A DNA stretch of 64,000 bases from Burkholderiales bacterium GJ-E10 (GCA_000828975.1 AP014683.1:1069520-1133519), one strand, 5' to 3'; positions 28,978 through 41,529 are shown, counted from the stretch's first letter. Made by a program: numbers and translations. Notes: generated by a model not told the origin, from the letters alone.

Positions 28978-30399
28978 ATGAAACCTGTGGTTACCCTGGT
29001 CGGCCGCCCCAACGTCGGCAAATCGACTCTCTTCAACCGCCTCACGCGCTCGCGGGCGGCACTGGTCGCGGATATGCCGGGGCTCACGCGCGACCGCCAG
29101 TACGGTGAGGGCCGGGTCGGACCCGTGCCGAGCATCGTCATCGATACCGGCGGGTTCGATCCCTCGGACCGGGGCGGCATCCAGGACGCCGTCAACCGTC
29201 AGGCCGAGCAGGCGATCGCGGAAAGCGACGTCCTGCTCTTCGTGCTCGATGCGCGCAGCGGCCTGACCCCCCATGACCGGCGCATCGCCGATCGCCTGCG
29301 TACGAGCGGGCGGCGCATCCTGCTTGCGGTCAACAAGGCGGAGGGGCTGCCGGAAACCGCAGTTGCCGAGTTCTACGAACTGGGGCTGGGCGATCCGTAC
29401 CGGATCTCGGCCGCGCACGGCGATGGCATCGCCGCCTTGCTCGACGACGCGCTCGGTCCCTATGTGCGCGCCGCCGCCGAACCGGAAGCCGGGGAGGGCG
29501 ATGCCGGCAGGCCCGACGAGGCGGAAGAGGGTGCCGAGGCCGATGCGACCGGCTCTCCGGCGGCAGCGGGGGCGTCGCACGGCCTGGTGGGCGGACGCAC
29601 CCGGGTTGCCGTGGTGGGCCGCCCCAACGTCGGCAAATCGACGCTGATCAACGCGCTCCTGGGGGAACAGCGGATGATCGCGTTCGATGCTCCGGGGACG
29701 ACGCGCGATGCGATCGAGGTCGAATTCGAATACGGCGGCGAGCCGTTCGTGCTCATCGACACCGCGGGCTTGCGCCGCAAGGGCAAGGTGTTCGAGTCGA
29801 TCGAGAAATTCTCGGTCGTGAAGACCCTGCAGGCCATCGATCAGGCCAACGTCGCGGTGCTGGTGCTCGATGCCGCGTCCGAGATCGCCGAGCAGGACGC
29901 GCATATCGCGGGCTACATCCTCGATCGCGGGCGCGCGCTGGTGATCGCGATCAACAAGTGGGACGATCTCGATGCCTATCAGCGGGAGCGCATCCATCGC
30001 GAAATGACGCGCAAGCTTCATTTTCTCGATTGGGCGTCGGTGCACGAGATCTCGGCATTGCGGGGCCGCGGCCTGGGGGCACTGATGAAATCGGTGGTCC
30101 GCGCCCAGCGCGCCGCGTTCGCCAAGTTGTCGACACCGAAGCTGACGCGGGCGTTGCAGGCCGCCGTGACCCGGCAGGAGCCCGCCCGTTCGGGCTACTC
30201 GCGACCGAAGATGCGCTACGCCCATCAGGGGGGGACCAATCCCCCGTTGATCCTGATTCACGGCAATGCCTTGTCCCGGGTGCAGGAAAGCTACCGGCGC
30301 TACCTCGAAGGCTGGTTTCGCAAGGAGTTCGATCTGCAGGGCACGCCGTTGCGGATCGAGTTCCGCTCGAATCGGAATCCCTACGTACGGAGCGAGTAG
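28978..30399 (+). CDS. der: Ribosome-assembly GTPase Der (EngA)
   Basis: 473 residues with two tandem GTPase domains, each opening with GRPNVGKST (from residue 9, and again near 213), plus a C-terminal KH-like domain. The linker between the GTPases is acidic ([20 protein letters not shown]). Der is essential for 50S maturation. The bamB-der-hfq order is normal for betaproteobacteria. Confidence 0.97.
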   Translation: MKPVVTLVGRPNVGKSTLFNRLTRSRAALVADMPGLTRDRQYGEGRVGPVPSIVIDTGGFDPSDRGGIQDAVNRQAEQAIAESDVLLFVLDARSGLTPHDRRIADRLRTSGRRILLAVNKAEGLPETAVAEFYELGLGDPYRISAAHGDGIAALLDDALGPYVRAAAEPEAGEGDAGRPDEAEEGAEADATGSPAAAGASHGLVGGRTRVAVVGRPNVGKSTLINALLGEQRMIAFDAPGTTRDAIEVEFEYGGEPFVLIDTAGLRRKGKVFESIEKFSVVKTLQAIDQANVAVLVLDAASEIAEQDAHIAGYILDRGRALVIAINKWDDLDAYQRERIHREMTRKLHFLDWASVHEISALRGRGLGALMKSVVRAQRAAFAKLSTPKLTRALQAAVTRQEPARSGYSRPKMRYAHQGGTNPPLILIHGNALSRVQESYRRYLEGWFRKEFDLQGTPLRIEFRSNRNPYVRSE

Positions 30400-30522
30400 G
30401 GCAGCGGGCGTATCCTGGCACCCTATGCGGTTTTCCAGTACATTCCTTAAGGTGCTGCAAGTGTCCGCACCACGGTGCGAGTACACTCGGACATCGCAGA
30501 TCTCCACCCGACGGGAGTCAAC

Positions 30523-30756
30523 ATGAGCAGTAAAGGGCAACTACTACAAGACCCGTTCCTGAACGCGCTGCGCAAGGAACACGTGCCGGTGTCGATCTAC
30601 CTCGTCAACGGAATCAAGTTGCAGGGGCAGATCGAGTCCTTCGATCAATACGTGGTTCTGCTGCGCAATACCGTCACGCAGATGGTCTACAAGCATGCGG
30701 TGTCGACCGTGGTTCCGGCGCGCCCGGTGAATCTCAATACGGAGTCCGACGCCTGA
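30523..30756 (+). CDS. hfq: RNA chaperone Hfq
   Basis: 77 residues forming the Sm-like hexamer that helps small RNAs pair with mRNAs. Sm1 contains [20 protein letters not shown] and Sm2 has [15 protein letters not shown]. The C-terminal tail is short, ending NTESDA, as in many betaproteobacteria. ATG 30523 is preceded by GGGAG. A -10-like TACACT at 30482-30487 could serve a promoter in the 123-bp gap after der. Confidence 0.97.
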   Translation: MSSKGQLLQDPFLNALRKEHVPVSIYLVNGIKLQGQIESFDQYVVLLRNTVTQMVYKHAVSTVVPARPVNLNTESDA

Positions 30757-30788
30757 GCACCGGTTCTTCTTCCGGCGCGGGGCCGGCG

Positions 30789-31955
30789 ATGCCCCGGGCG
30801 TTTCTCGTGCAGGTGGCCTTGCAGGGCGCAGCGTGCGATGACGATGCGCTGGAAGAGTTCGGCCTCCTGACCGAAAGTAGCGGCATGACCGTGGCCGGAA
30901 CCATGCGGGCGCGCCGCGACCGTCCGGATCCTGCGTACTACCTCGGTTCGGGCAAGGTCGAGGCCCTGCGCGAGGAGATCGCCGCCGCCGGCCCGGTCGA
31001 CGCGGTGCTGATCGATGCGCAACTCTCGCCGGTACAGCAGCGCAATCTCGAACGCGAACTCGGCGTCGCCGTGCTCGACCGCACCGGACTCATCCTCGAC
31101 ATCTTCGCGCGGCGCGCGCAAAGCCGCGAAGGCAAGCTGCAGGTCGAACTGGCGCAACTCGAATACTTGTCGACGCGCCTCGTGCGCGGCTGGACCCACC
31201 TCGAGCGACAGCGCGGCGGAATCGGCCTGCGCGGCGGCCCGGGCGAGAAACAGATCGAACTCGACCGGCGCATGATCGGCGTGCGCGTGAAGCAGCTGCG
31301 CGACAAGCTGCGCACGCTCGAGCGCCAGCGCGGCACCCAGCGCCGGGCGCGCGAACGCGGCGGCGTGTTCCGCGTGTCGCTCGTCGGCTATACCAACGCC
31401 GGCAAGTCGACGCTTTTCAATGCGCTTACGCAGGCGCATGCCTATTGCGCCGACCAACTGTTTGCAACCCTCGATACCACGTCGCGCCGCTGCCATATCG
31501 CCGACGGGAAGTCGATCGTGCTCTCCGATACGGTGGGCTTCGTGCGTGCGCTGCCCCACAGTCTGGTCGCGGCGTTCCGCTCCACCCTGGACGAGGCGGT
31601 GCATGCCGACCTGCTGCTCCACGTCGTCGATGCGGCCGGTCCGGCGCGGGCCGACCAGATGCGCAACGTCGACGAGGTGCTGAAGGAGATCGGCGCGGAC
31701 GCGGTGCCGCGGCTGATCGTGCACAACAAGATCGATCGCGTTGGCCGCGCAGCCGGGGTGGATCGCGATGCCTGTGGTAGGATCGGCGCGGTTTGGCTGA
31801 GCGCGCGGACCGGCGAGGGCCTCGGTCTTCTGCGCGAGGCGATCGCGGAGCGGATGGAGGAGGAAGCCGTCCGATCCGCTCGCATTTCCGATCCAGCCGA
31901 GACTTCCGCATATTCCTTTCATGACGCACCCGACGCATTCCCCGATGCCGCCTAG
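30789..31955 (+). CDS. hflX: GTPase HflX
   Basis: A ribosome-associated GTPase that splits stalled or heat-damaged 70S ribosomes. 388 residues: N-terminal HflX domain with the glycine-rich RQRGGIGLRGGPGEKQIELDRR linker, then the G domain with GYTNAGKST, DTVGF and NKID. It follows hfq by 32 bp. Its last 35 bp overlap the annotated start of hflK. Confidence 0.96.
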   Translation: MPRAFLVQVALQGAACDDDALEEFGLLTESSGMTVAGTMRARRDRPDPAYYLGSGKVEALREEIAAAGPVDAVLIDAQLSPVQQRNLERELGVAVLDRTGLILDIFARRAQSREGKLQVELAQLEYLSTRLVRGWTHLERQRGGIGLRGGPGEKQIELDRRMIGVRVKQLRDKLRTLERQRGTQRRARERGGVFRVSLVGYTNAGKSTLFNALTQAHAYCADQLFATLDTTSRRCHIADGKSIVLSDTVGFVRALPHSLVAAFRSTLDEAVHADLLLHVVDAAGPARADQMRNVDEVLKEIGADAVPRLIVHNKIDRVGRAAGVDRDACGRIGAVWLSARTGEGLGLLREAIAERMEEEAVRSARISDPAETSAYSFHDAPDAFPDAA

Positions 31956-33264
31956 TCCCTTGCCGGATCGGGGACGGCTCATCCTGCGCGGTGCGGGGAG
32001 CCCGGCGGACCGGGCGCGCTTCCTTTCCCGGAACGAACCCGGCAAGAATCCCGACGGCCCTCCCGATCTCGACGAACTTTGGCGCGACTTCAACCGCCGT
32101 CTTTCCGGCCTGTTCAGCGGGAATTCGGGCGGGACGAATCGCAATGGCGGCGGCACCGGCACCGGCGGCGGAGACGGCCCGAGTCCCCGCCAGGCGTGGC
32201 TCGGCATCGGCGCCGTGGCGGCGGCGCTGTTCCTGATCTGGATGGGAACCGGCATCTATACCGTCCAGGCCGGACAGGTGGCGGTGGTCTCGACCTTCGG
32301 CCGTTTCGTCGGGACGGTCGGTCCGGGATTGCACTGGCGCATGCCCTGGCCGATCCAGGCCAACGACACGGTCGACGTCTATGCCCAGCGCAAGGTCGAC
32401 ATCGGCATGCATGGCGACGAGGATCGCCTCAAGGAAGCGCTCATGCTCACCGACGACGAGAACGTCGTCGATGTCCAGTTCGAAGTTCAGTACCGCGTCA
32501 AGAGCGGCCCGGACGGTGCGCGCGACTATGTGTACGGCAGCCGTTTCACCCCGAACGCGCGCGACGGCGATCCGAGCGCGGTGGTGAAGCAGGCGGCGGA
32601 GTCGGCGATGCGCGAAGTCGTCGGTCGCCGGACGATGGATGCGGTGCTGTTCGGCTCCCGCGAGGAAATTGCCGCCGAAGTGCGCAAGGAACTGCAGGAC
32701 ATGCTCGATCGCTACCAGACGGGGCTGATGGTCACCGCCGTCGCGATCCAGAACGCGCAGCCGCCCGATGCGGTGCAGTCGGCGTTCGATGACGCATCCA
32801 AGGCGGTGCAGGACAAGGATCGCCAGATCAACGAGGGCGAGGCCTATGCCAACAGCGTGGTGCCGCGCGCCCGCGGCGATGCCGCCCGCCTGATGCAGGA
32901 GGCCGAGGGCTATCAAGTCCGGGTGATCGATACCGCGGAAGGCGATGCCGCCCGGTTCCGGAAGATCCTCGCCGCATATGTCAAGGCGCCGCGCGTGACC
33001 CGGGAGCGGATGTACATCGATGCCATGCGGGACATCTTCGCCAATACGAGCAAGGTGCTGATCGATACCCGCAACAGCGCGCCGCTGCTCTATCTGCCGC
33101 TCGACCGCCTGCTGCGCCAGTCGTCCGCGGGAGAGTCGGCGGCACCGTCCGGGGCTCCATCCGCCGCAGGCGACGGCCAGGCGGATGGCGCTGCCGCGGC
33201 CGGCCAACCGCAATCCGACAGCCGTAGCGACGACACCGATTCGCGCAATCGGGAGTCGCGCTGA
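31921..33264 (+). CDS. hflK: HflK, FtsH protease modulator
   Basis: 447 residues. A Gly/Asn-rich cytoplasmic head is followed by one membrane helix (about 96-113) and an SPFH/band-7 domain (YTVQAGQVAVVSTFGRFVGTVGPGLHW), with a long coiled coil and a disordered tail. With HflC it forms a cage around FtsH and restricts access to membrane substrates. ATG 31921 overlaps hflX by 35 bp; ATG 31945 would reduce this to 11 bp and cannot be excluded. Confidence 0.95.
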   Translation: MTHPTHSPMPPSPLPDRGRLILRGAGSPADRARFLSRNEPGKNPDGPPDLDELWRDFNRRLSGLFSGNSGGTNRNGGGTGTGGGDGPSPRQAWLGIGAVAAALFLIWMGTGIYTVQAGQVAVVSTFGRFVGTVGPGLHWRMPWPIQANDTVDVYAQRKVDIGMHGDEDRLKEALMLTDDENVVDVQFEVQYRVKSGPDGARDYVYGSRFTPNARDGDPSAVVKQAAESAMREVVGRRTMDAVLFGSREEIAAEVRKELQDMLDRYQTGLMVTAVAIQNAQPPDAVQSAFDDASKAVQDKDRQINEGEAYANSVVPRARGDAARLMQEAEGYQVRVIDTAEGDAARFRKILAAYVKAPRVTRERMYIDAMRDIFANTSKVLIDTRNSAPLLYLPLDRLLRQSSAGESAAPSGAPSAAGDGQADGAAAAGQPQSDSRSDDTDSRNRESR

Positions 33265-33284
33265 ATCCCTCGCGCGCACGTGCC

Positions 33285-34178
33285 ATGAATCGTCCCATCA
33301 TCGCCGTTCTTGCCTTGACCGTCGTCGCCGTGCTGGCACGGATGTCGATGTTCATCGTGGACCAGCGTCAGGCCGCGATCGTCTTCAACCTCGGCCAGGT
33401 TGCCCGCGTGATCGAGCAGCCGGGCCTGCACTTCAAGATGCCGGCGCCGCTCGAGAACGTCGCCTTCGTCGATCGACGTATCCTGACGATCGACGAATTC
33501 GCGCCCGACCGGGTCCAGACCTCGGAGAAAAAGAACCTGCTGGTCGATTTCTTCGTCAAGTGGCGGATCACCAATCCACGCGAATACTGGATCAGTTTCC
33601 AGGGCAGCGAGCGCGCCGCCGAGGACCGGATTTCGATGCTGGTCCGCGATGCGCTCAACCAGGCGGTGAACAAACGCACGGTGCAGGAGATCGTCTCCCG
33701 CGACCGGGCTGCCGCGATGGACGAGATCCGCTCGGCGGTTGAACGCCGCGTGAGCGACCTCGGCGTGAAGATCGTCGACGTCCGGCTGCGGCACGTCGAT
33801 TTCGTGCCCGAGATCATGACCGAATCGATCTATCCCCGCATGATCGCCGAGCGCAAGCGCGTCGCCAACGAGCAGCGCGCCATCGGCGCCGCGGAGGCCG
33901 AACGGATCAAGGCGGATGCGGATCGCCAGCGCGTGGTGCTGCTTGCCGACGCCTATCGCGAAGCCCAGCGCATCAAGGGCGAGGGCGACGAAAAGGCATC
34001 GTCCATCTACGCGCAGGCGTTCAGCGCCGATCCCGAGTTTTTCGATTTCTATCGCAGCCTCGACGCATACCGTCAAAGCTTCCGCAACCGCTCCGACATG
34101 CTGGTCGTCGATCCATCGTCCGAGTTCTTCCGCTACATGAAGGATTCCGGCGCCGCCCATGCCAAGCCGGCGCACTGA
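33285..34178 (+). CDS. hflC: HflC, FtsH protease modulator
   Basis: 297 residues. The N-terminal membrane anchor (about 4-22) is followed by an SPFH domain (FIVDQRQAAIVFNLGQVARVIEQPGLHFKMP) and an Ala/Glu/Arg-rich coiled coil. It forms the HflKC complex with the upstream gene product, 20 bp away. Confidence 0.96.
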   Translation: MNRPIIAVLALTVVAVLARMSMFIVDQRQAAIVFNLGQVARVIEQPGLHFKMPAPLENVAFVDRRILTIDEFAPDRVQTSEKKNLLVDFFVKWRITNPREYWISFQGSERAAEDRISMLVRDALNQAVNKRTVQEIVSRDRAAAMDEIRSAVERRVSDLGVKIVDVRLRHVDFVPEIMTESIYPRMIAERKRVANEQRAIGAAEAERIKADADRQRVVLLADAYREAQRIKGEGDEKASSIYAQAFSADPEFFDFYRSLDAYRQSFRNRSDMLVVDPSSEFFRYMKDSGAAHAKPAH

Positions 34179-34197
34179 GCAGTCCGTTTTTTTCATC

Positions 34198-36682
<2,485 letters not shown>

Positions 36683-36689
36683 CCCCGCA

Positions 36690-36709
36690 CCCCGCGCGTG
36701 AGCGCGGGG
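36690..36709 (+). terminator. GC hairpin after purA, without T-tract
   Basis: A perfect 8-bp stem, CCCCGCGC with GCGCGGGG, around a GTGA loop begins eight bases after the purA stop. No run of T follows, so it is not a standard intrinsic terminator. It may protect the purA 3' end or attenuate read-through to the next gene. Confidence 0.35.
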
Positions 36710-36748
36710 GACCAACGGGTCGAGCGGTTGATCCACAACGGTGCATCC

Positions 36749-37273
36749 ATGTCCGAACCCGTCCTTTCCGTAGACTGGCCTGCGTACCACGGTCTCGTCG
36801 AGCGTCTCGCGGCCCAGATCCACGAGTCGGGCTACCGCTTCGATTCCCTGCTTTGTCTCGCCCGTGGCGGCCTGCGCCCCGGCGACGTGCTTTCGCGGAT
36901 CTTCGACGTGCCGCTGGCGATCCTCGCGGCCAGTTCGTATCGCGCCGCCGGCGGTACGGTGCAAGGCGAACTCGACATCGCCCGGTACATCACCACCACC
37001 GGCGCCGAGCTGCATGGTCGTCTGCTGCTCGTCGACGATCTTGCCGATACGGGCGCGACCATCGAGCGCGTCCGTGTCCATCTGCGTCAGCGCTATCCGG
37101 CGATCACGGAAATCCGCACGGCGGTGCTCTGGGTCAAGGAGGGCGCTAGCGTCGTTCCGGAGTACGCCGTGCTGCGCTTGCCCGACCGGCCCTGGATCCG
37201 GCAGCCGTTCGAGATCTACGACGACATGCGGCCGGAGGACGTCTGCCGGCGGGTGCACGGCGCCGCCGGGTGA
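36749..37273 (+). CDS. Phosphoribosyltransferase (purine salvage type)
   Basis: 174 residues from ATG 36749; a GTG at 36698 in the same frame lies inside the hairpin and is less likely. The PRPP-binding motif LLLVDDLADTGAT (92-104) is clear, and LCLARGGLRPGDVL is the usual PRT loop. The sequence resembles hypoxanthine/xanthine-guanine PRTs, and the place after purA supports a purine role. The exact base is not readable. Confidence 0.88.
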   Translation: MSEPVLSVDWPAYHGLVERLAAQIHESGYRFDSLLCLARGGLRPGDVLSRIFDVPLAILAASSYRAAGGTVQGELDIARYITTTGAELHGRLLLVDDLADTGATIERVRVHLRQRYPAITEIRTAVLWVKEGASVVPEYAVLRLPDRPWIRQPFEIYDDMRPEDVCRRVHGAAG

Positions 37274-37337
37274 GTTGCCGGCGGCGGCACCCGGCAATGG
37301 CTCCAACCGCGGACGCGGGGATCCCCATCCCGCCGGA

Positions 37338-38927
37338 TCAATGCCCCGCGGCCGCGCCCGTCGCGCCGCCCGCGGCGCGCGTCGGCCGTACCAGCCAGAC
37401 CAGGGCGATCAACAGGCCGAACAGCGCGGCGCTGAGATAGAACATCTCGTCGACCGAAATCGTGTAAGCCTGCTGCCGGACCATTCGATCGAGCACGCCG
37501 AGCGCCTGCTCGCGGCTTGCGCCCAGATCCTGCACTTGTCGCAGCAACGCGTCGGCCATCGAATTTCCATACCAGAGGTGGTCCACCAGTCGCGCGTGAT
37601 GCTGGATTGCCCGGTCGGTCCACCACGTGGTGTAGATCGAGGTGCCGAACGAGCCCGCCGTGATGCGGGCGAAATTGGCCAGGCCGGTGGCCGCGGCGAT
37701 CCGATGCTGCGGCAATCCGCCCAGCACGATCGAAAACAGGGGAATGAAGAACATCGAACTTGCGATGCCTTGCACCACGGTCGGCATGGCGTAGTCCCAA
37801 TAGCCGCTGTCGCTGGTGAAGTGCGAGCGCATCCAGAACACCACCATGAACACCGAAAACGAGCACGTGGTCAGCAGGCGGGTGTCGATGCGATCGAGAT
37901 AGCGGCCCACGATCGGCGAGAGCGCGAGGGCGAACAGACCGACCCAGGCCATGACCTCGCCGGCCTGGGTCGCCGTGTAGCCGACGAATTCCTGCAGCCA
38001 TAGCGGCAGCAGCACCAGGCTGCCGAAGAACATCGCATACGACAGTCCCATCATCAGCGTGCCGATGGCGAAATTGCGCCGGCGGAACAGGCTCAGGTCG
38101 ACCACCGGATGGGCGTCCGACAGTTCCCAGATCAGGAACAGCACGAAGCCGACCAAGGCCGCGATCGCCAGCGTGATGATGACGTCGGAGCCGAACCAGT
38201 CGAGTTCCTGCCCCTTGTCGAGCATGATCTGCAGCGAACCGACCCAGATCACCAGGAGTCCCAACCCGATCCAGTCGATCGGCAGCTTGCGGATCGACGT
38301 CTCGCGGTGGCGGTAGATCGCCATGGTCACCAGCGCACAGGTCACCCCGACCGGAACGTTGATGTAGAAGATCCACGGCCAGGAAATGTTGTCGGTGATC
38401 CATCCTCCCATCAGCGGGCCGGTGATGGGCGCGACCAGCGTGGTCATCGACCACATCGCGAGCGCCATGCCGGACCGCTCCCTCGGGTAGCTCGAAAGCA
38501 GGAGCGTCTGCGACAGCGGAATCATCGGTCCGGCCGATGCCCCCTGCAGCACCCGGAACAGGATCAGCACCTGCAGGCTGGGCGCATGGCCGCAGAGGAA
38601 GGAGAACAGGGTGAAGAACGTGATGCTCCCCAGGAACACCCGCACCGAGCCGAAGCGTTGCGCGAGAAAGCCCGTCAACGGGACCGCGATCGCATTGGCG
38701 ACCCCGAACGAGGTGATCACCCAGGTTCCTTCGGAGGAACCGACGCCGAGATCGCCGGCGATCGAGGGGATCGACACGTTGGCGATCGACGTGTCGAGCA
38801 CGTTCATGAAGGTTGCCAGGCTGAGCGCCAGGGTACCCAGCACGAGGGTACTGCCGGCAAGCGGTTCCGGCCGGGCCGCCGCCTCGCGGGCTTCTGGGGG
38901 CGTTGCGGCGGCGCTCGGCTCGGTCAC
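37338..38927 (-). CDS. EmrB/QacA-type MFS drug exporter (DHA2)
   Basis: 529 residues with about 14 membrane helices. It shows the DHA2 signatures LDTSIANVSIPSIAGDLGVGSSEGTWVITSFGVANAIAVPLTG and motif C-like GPLMGGWITDNISWPWIFYINVPVG. These pumps export hydrophobic drugs, usually with an EmrA adaptor and a TolC channel; no EmrA gene adjoins it. It converges with the phosphoribosyltransferase gene. A repeat module ending in a TACACTA motif lies about 80 bp upstream of its start (39006-39057). Confidence 0.93.
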   Translation of the reverse strand: MTEPSAAATPPEAREAAARPEPLAGSTLVLGTLALSLATFMNVLDTSIANVSIPSIAGDLGVGSSEGTWVITSFGVANAIAVPLTGFLAQRFGSVRVFLGSITFFTLFSFLCGHAPSLQVLILFRVLQGASAGPMIPLSQTLLLSSYPRERSGMALAMWSMTTLVAPITGPLMGGWITDNISWPWIFYINVPVGVTCALVTMAIYRHRETSIRKLPIDWIGLGLLVIWVGSLQIMLDKGQELDWFGSDVIITLAIAALVGFVLFLIWELSDAHPVVDLSLFRRRNFAIGTLMMGLSYAMFFGSLVLLPLWLQEFVGYTATQAGEVMAWVGLFALALSPIVGRYLDRIDTRLLTTCSFSVFMVVFWMRSHFTSDSGYWDYAMPTVVQGIASSMFFIPLFSIVLGGLPQHRIAAATGLANFARITAGSFGTSIYTTWWTDRAIQHHARLVDHLWYGNSMADALLRQVQDLGASREQALGVLDRMVRQQAYTISVDEMFYLSAALFGLLIALVWLVRPTRAAGGATGAAAGH

Positions 38928-39005
38928 GCTTGGTCTCCCGCTGGGTGGGGAATTCCCGGGGTCTCCGCAGCCCGGGGTTGCCGCAAAAGGCGCGGTAGCG
39001 AGGCG

Positions 39006-39093
39006 CTAGTGTAGTGCTTCGGAAGGGTTGGCACGAAAGGAAGGATCGCCATCGATGTGCAATTCGGCGATGGTGCTTGCAGCCACCGCTTGC
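39006..39093 (+). repeat. Interspersed repeat, short copy without palindromic core
   Basis: 39006-39057 matches the 52-bp module found in copy A (about 8012-7960, minus strand) and copy B (41606-41657). It starts CTAGTGTAGTGCTTCGG and ends CCATCGATG, with two or three differences. It is followed by TGGTGCTTGCAGC (39071-39083) as in copy B, but then jumps directly to CCACCGCTTGC, the outer end of the MITE-like element. The 240-bp palindromic core is missing. The rest of the 38928-39250 gap shows no gene. Confidence 0.65.
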
Positions 39094-39250
39094 CTGCGTG
39101 GTGCCGGCGTCATCGCCGCAATCGCTCCCGCATCCCGGATCGTCTCCCTTCTTTCGGGACGGCAACAATCGGTAACGCATTCGATGCCCGACTTCCGCCT
39201 CCGGTTCAGGTTTGGTTGGTAGAAACGCGTACGGAAACACCGCAAGCGCG

Positions 39251-40990
39251 ATGATGCAAACTCAAAACCCGATCGTTGACTGGATTCGCCGGCACGCAGC
39301 CCGGCTGATGGCGGTGTTCGTCCCGCTGCTGGGGGCGGCCGCGTTGAGTGTTGCGCTGAGTTCCTGCGGCGGCGGCGGCATTGCGGCGCTTGCCCTGGGT
39401 GGCGTCGGCACCGGAGGCACGGGCCTGACGATCGGAACGGTGGTCGCCCTCGGCAGCGTGGGAGTCGACGACCACGAATACGACAGCCAGGCACCGCAGT
39501 ATTTCGAGGATGGCAACGCGACCGCGACGCCGGCGACCGTGGTGGGCCTGGGGCAACGCATCCACGTCGAGACGGATGCCGCCGACAACCCGCTGACGAT
39601 GACCGTCGAGCCGACCCTGGTCGGAACCATCCAGGGAACGCCGACCATCCACGCCGACGGTGTGACCGGTAGCTTCGTCGTCAACGGTGTGACGGTGGTG
39701 ACGAATATCGCGCCGGCGGCGGGGCCGGTCACCTTCTATGTCGGCCTGACCGATATCACCAGCCTGACCAGCGGCACTCGGGTCGAGGTGCACGGACTCT
39801 TCCACGGCAATGCCGGCGGGACCGGCAACACGATCCAGGCGACGCGGATCGCCCTGTCCCCCGTGACCGACACCACGACGCGCATCACCGGGGTCGTCAC
39901 CGGCCTGACGCAGAGCGCCGCCGGGGAGTCCTTCCAGATCGCCGGAAGCGGCATGACGGTGCAGATGACCTCGGCTACGGCCACGGAGCCGGCCGGCGTC
40001 GCACTCGCCAATGGACAGGTCGTGAACGTCCTGAGCACGACTGCGCCGAGCGGCACGACGATACCCGCCGCCAACGTCCGGATTCACGGCATCGTCGGCA
40101 CCACCACGACCGTGGCGGTGGAAGGCCTGGTTTCCAGCTCGGGCGGCGGCGTCTTCACGGTCGACGGCGTCGCGGTCGACGCCGTTGCCGCGGGCTTGCC
40201 GGCGGTTCACGATGGCGATGCGATCGTGGTCACCGGTCAGGAAGGCGCGAACGGGACCTTGAACGCGAGTGCGATCCGCACCTATGCCACGCAGCCCGCC
40301 CAGGTCAGCCTGAAGGGCACCATCACCGGGTACGTGAGCGCCTCGAACTTCCTCGTGCGCGGGGTGCCGGTCGATGCCGGCGGCGCCGCCGTGACCACGG
40401 TCGTGGGGGGCACGCCGGCAGCGCTCGGCAATGGCGTGTACGTGGAAATCACCGGCAATCCAGGCGGCCTGGGACAAGGGAACGTCGTGGTCGCCGCGAA
40501 CGTCGCCAGTTCCTCGGTGCCTCCGGTGGGCGCGGTGGTCGATTACCTCGGCACCATCGGCGGCTTCACCAGCGACAAGAGCCCGTTCACGCTCCAGGGG
40601 ACGTTCGGCGGCGTGACCAATCCGACGGTGACCTTGACCACCAACGTCCAGACCGTCAACGGCACGGAAGGCAACCTTGCCGACGGCAAGGCGGTCGAAG
40701 TCGAGGGCACGGTCACGGCGAGCGGGTTGACGGTCTACAGCGTGACCTTCCTGGGAAGCGCGCCGACTTCGTCGGATACGAACGGGGAAGTTCACGGGTA
40801 CGCCGCCGGTGGATCGGGTTTCACCGTCAATGGGATTGCCCTGACGTTGACGCCCACGACCCTGTTCTACGATGGTACCACCACGTCGACGCCGCCGTCA
40901 TGGTTCACCGACGGGGCGCCGGTCGAGGTGAACTACACCCAGTCGGGCGGACAGAACCTCGCCCAATCGATCAGCTTCGACGGCGGTTGA
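39251..40990 (+). CDS. Large DUF5666-like repeat lipoprotein
   Basis: 579 residues from ATG 39251 (39254 and an upstream in-frame TTG at 39212 are alternatives). The signal peptide ends in lipobox LSSC (Cys39), followed by glycine-rich sequence. The rest is a series of beta-strand repeats about 65-80 residues long with recurring G-x-ITGxV-x(n)-F-x-(V/I)-x-G-x-x-V-x-V patterns. Examples are TRITGVVTGLTQSAAGESFQIAGSGMTV-like and LKGTITGYVSASNFLVRGVPVD-like units. This is the style of DUF5666 domains. It should be an outer-membrane or surface lipoprotein of unknown role. Confidence 0.78.
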   Translation: MMQTQNPIVDWIRRHAARLMAVFVPLLGAAALSVALSSCGGGGIAALALGGVGTGGTGLTIGTVVALGSVGVDDHEYDSQAPQYFEDGNATATPATVVGLGQRIHVETDAADNPLTMTVEPTLVGTIQGTPTIHADGVTGSFVVNGVTVVTNIAPAAGPVTFYVGLTDITSLTSGTRVEVHGLFHGNAGGTGNTIQATRIALSPVTDTTTRITGVVTGLTQSAAGESFQIAGSGMTVQMTSATATEPAGVALANGQVVNVLSTTAPSGTTIPAANVRIHGIVGTTTTVAVEGLVSSSGGGVFTVDGVAVDAVAAGLPAVHDGDAIVVTGQEGANGTLNASAIRTYATQPAQVSLKGTITGYVSASNFLVRGVPVDAGGAAVTTVVGGTPAALGNGVYVEITGNPGGLGQGNVVVAANVASSSVPPVGAVVDYLGTIGGFTSDKSPFTLQGTFGGVTNPTVTLTTNVQTVNGTEGNLADGKAVEVEGTVTASGLTVYSVTFLGSAPTSSDTNGEVHGYAAGGSGFTVNGIALTLTPTTLFYDGTTTSTPPSWFTDGAPVEVNYTQSGGQNLAQSISFDGG

Positions 40991-41046
40991 TCGCCGGCGG
41001 TGCCGGGATCGTGCAGTAGGCGCGGTCGTCGAGGTGCAGTGGGGTT

Positions 41047-41529
41047 TCAGCGTTGCAGCGCCGCGTCGACGTCCCGGTCCAGCGCTTCCGGCGGCACCGA
41101 CGGGGCGTAGCGCGCGAGCACCGTTCCCTGGCGGTCGACCAGGAACTTGGTGAAGTTCCACTTGATCCACTTCGTGCCGAAGATGCCCGGCGCGGCATTC
41201 GTGAGATGCCGGTACAGCGGGTGGATGTCGCGGCCCTTGACGTCGATCTTTGCAAACATCGGAAAGGTGACGTCGTAGGTGGTGCGGCAGAACTGGCCGA
41301 TTTCGTCTTCGCTGCCGGGCTCCTGGCTGCCGAATTGATTGCAGGGAAAGCCGAGTACGGTAAAGCCGCGCGCTTCATGGCGCCGGTACAGCGCTTCCAG
41401 GCCGGCGTACTGGGGCGTGAAACCGCAGCGGCTGGCGACGTTCACGATCAGCAGGACCTTGCCTGCGAACTCCCCCAGCCGCCGATGCGCGCCGTGGATG
41501 TCGGTCAGTTCGATGTCGTAGGGATGCAC
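41047..41529 (-). CDS. Glutathione peroxidase family (cysteine type)
   Basis: 160 residues from GTG 41529. The open frame extends upstream but runs into repeat-derived sequence unlike the family. The peroxidatic Cys35 lies in NVASRCGFT. Gln65 (FPCNQFG) and Trp124-Asn125 (KWNF) complete the catalytic tetrad. Cys81 (QFCRTTYDV) is placed like the resolving cysteine of thioredoxin-dependent GPx enzymes such as BtuE. It lacks a signal peptide and is therefore cytosolic. A TACACTA motif from repeat copy B lies about 80 bp upstream. Confidence 0.93.
   Translation of the reverse strand: MHPYDIELTDIHGAHRRLGEFAGKVLLIVNVASRCGFTPQYAGLEALYRRHEARGFTVLGFPCNQFGSQEPGSEDEIGQFCRTTYDVTFPMFAKIDVKGRDIHPLYRHLTNAAPGIFGTKWIKWNFTKFLVDRQGTVLARYAPSVPPEALDRDVDAALQR

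Noticed and set aside
27196-30540. A 1,114-codon antisense frame across yfgM-bamB-der
   Set aside because: High G+C creates long stop-free antisense frames. The plus strand carries three well-known genes with intact motifs.
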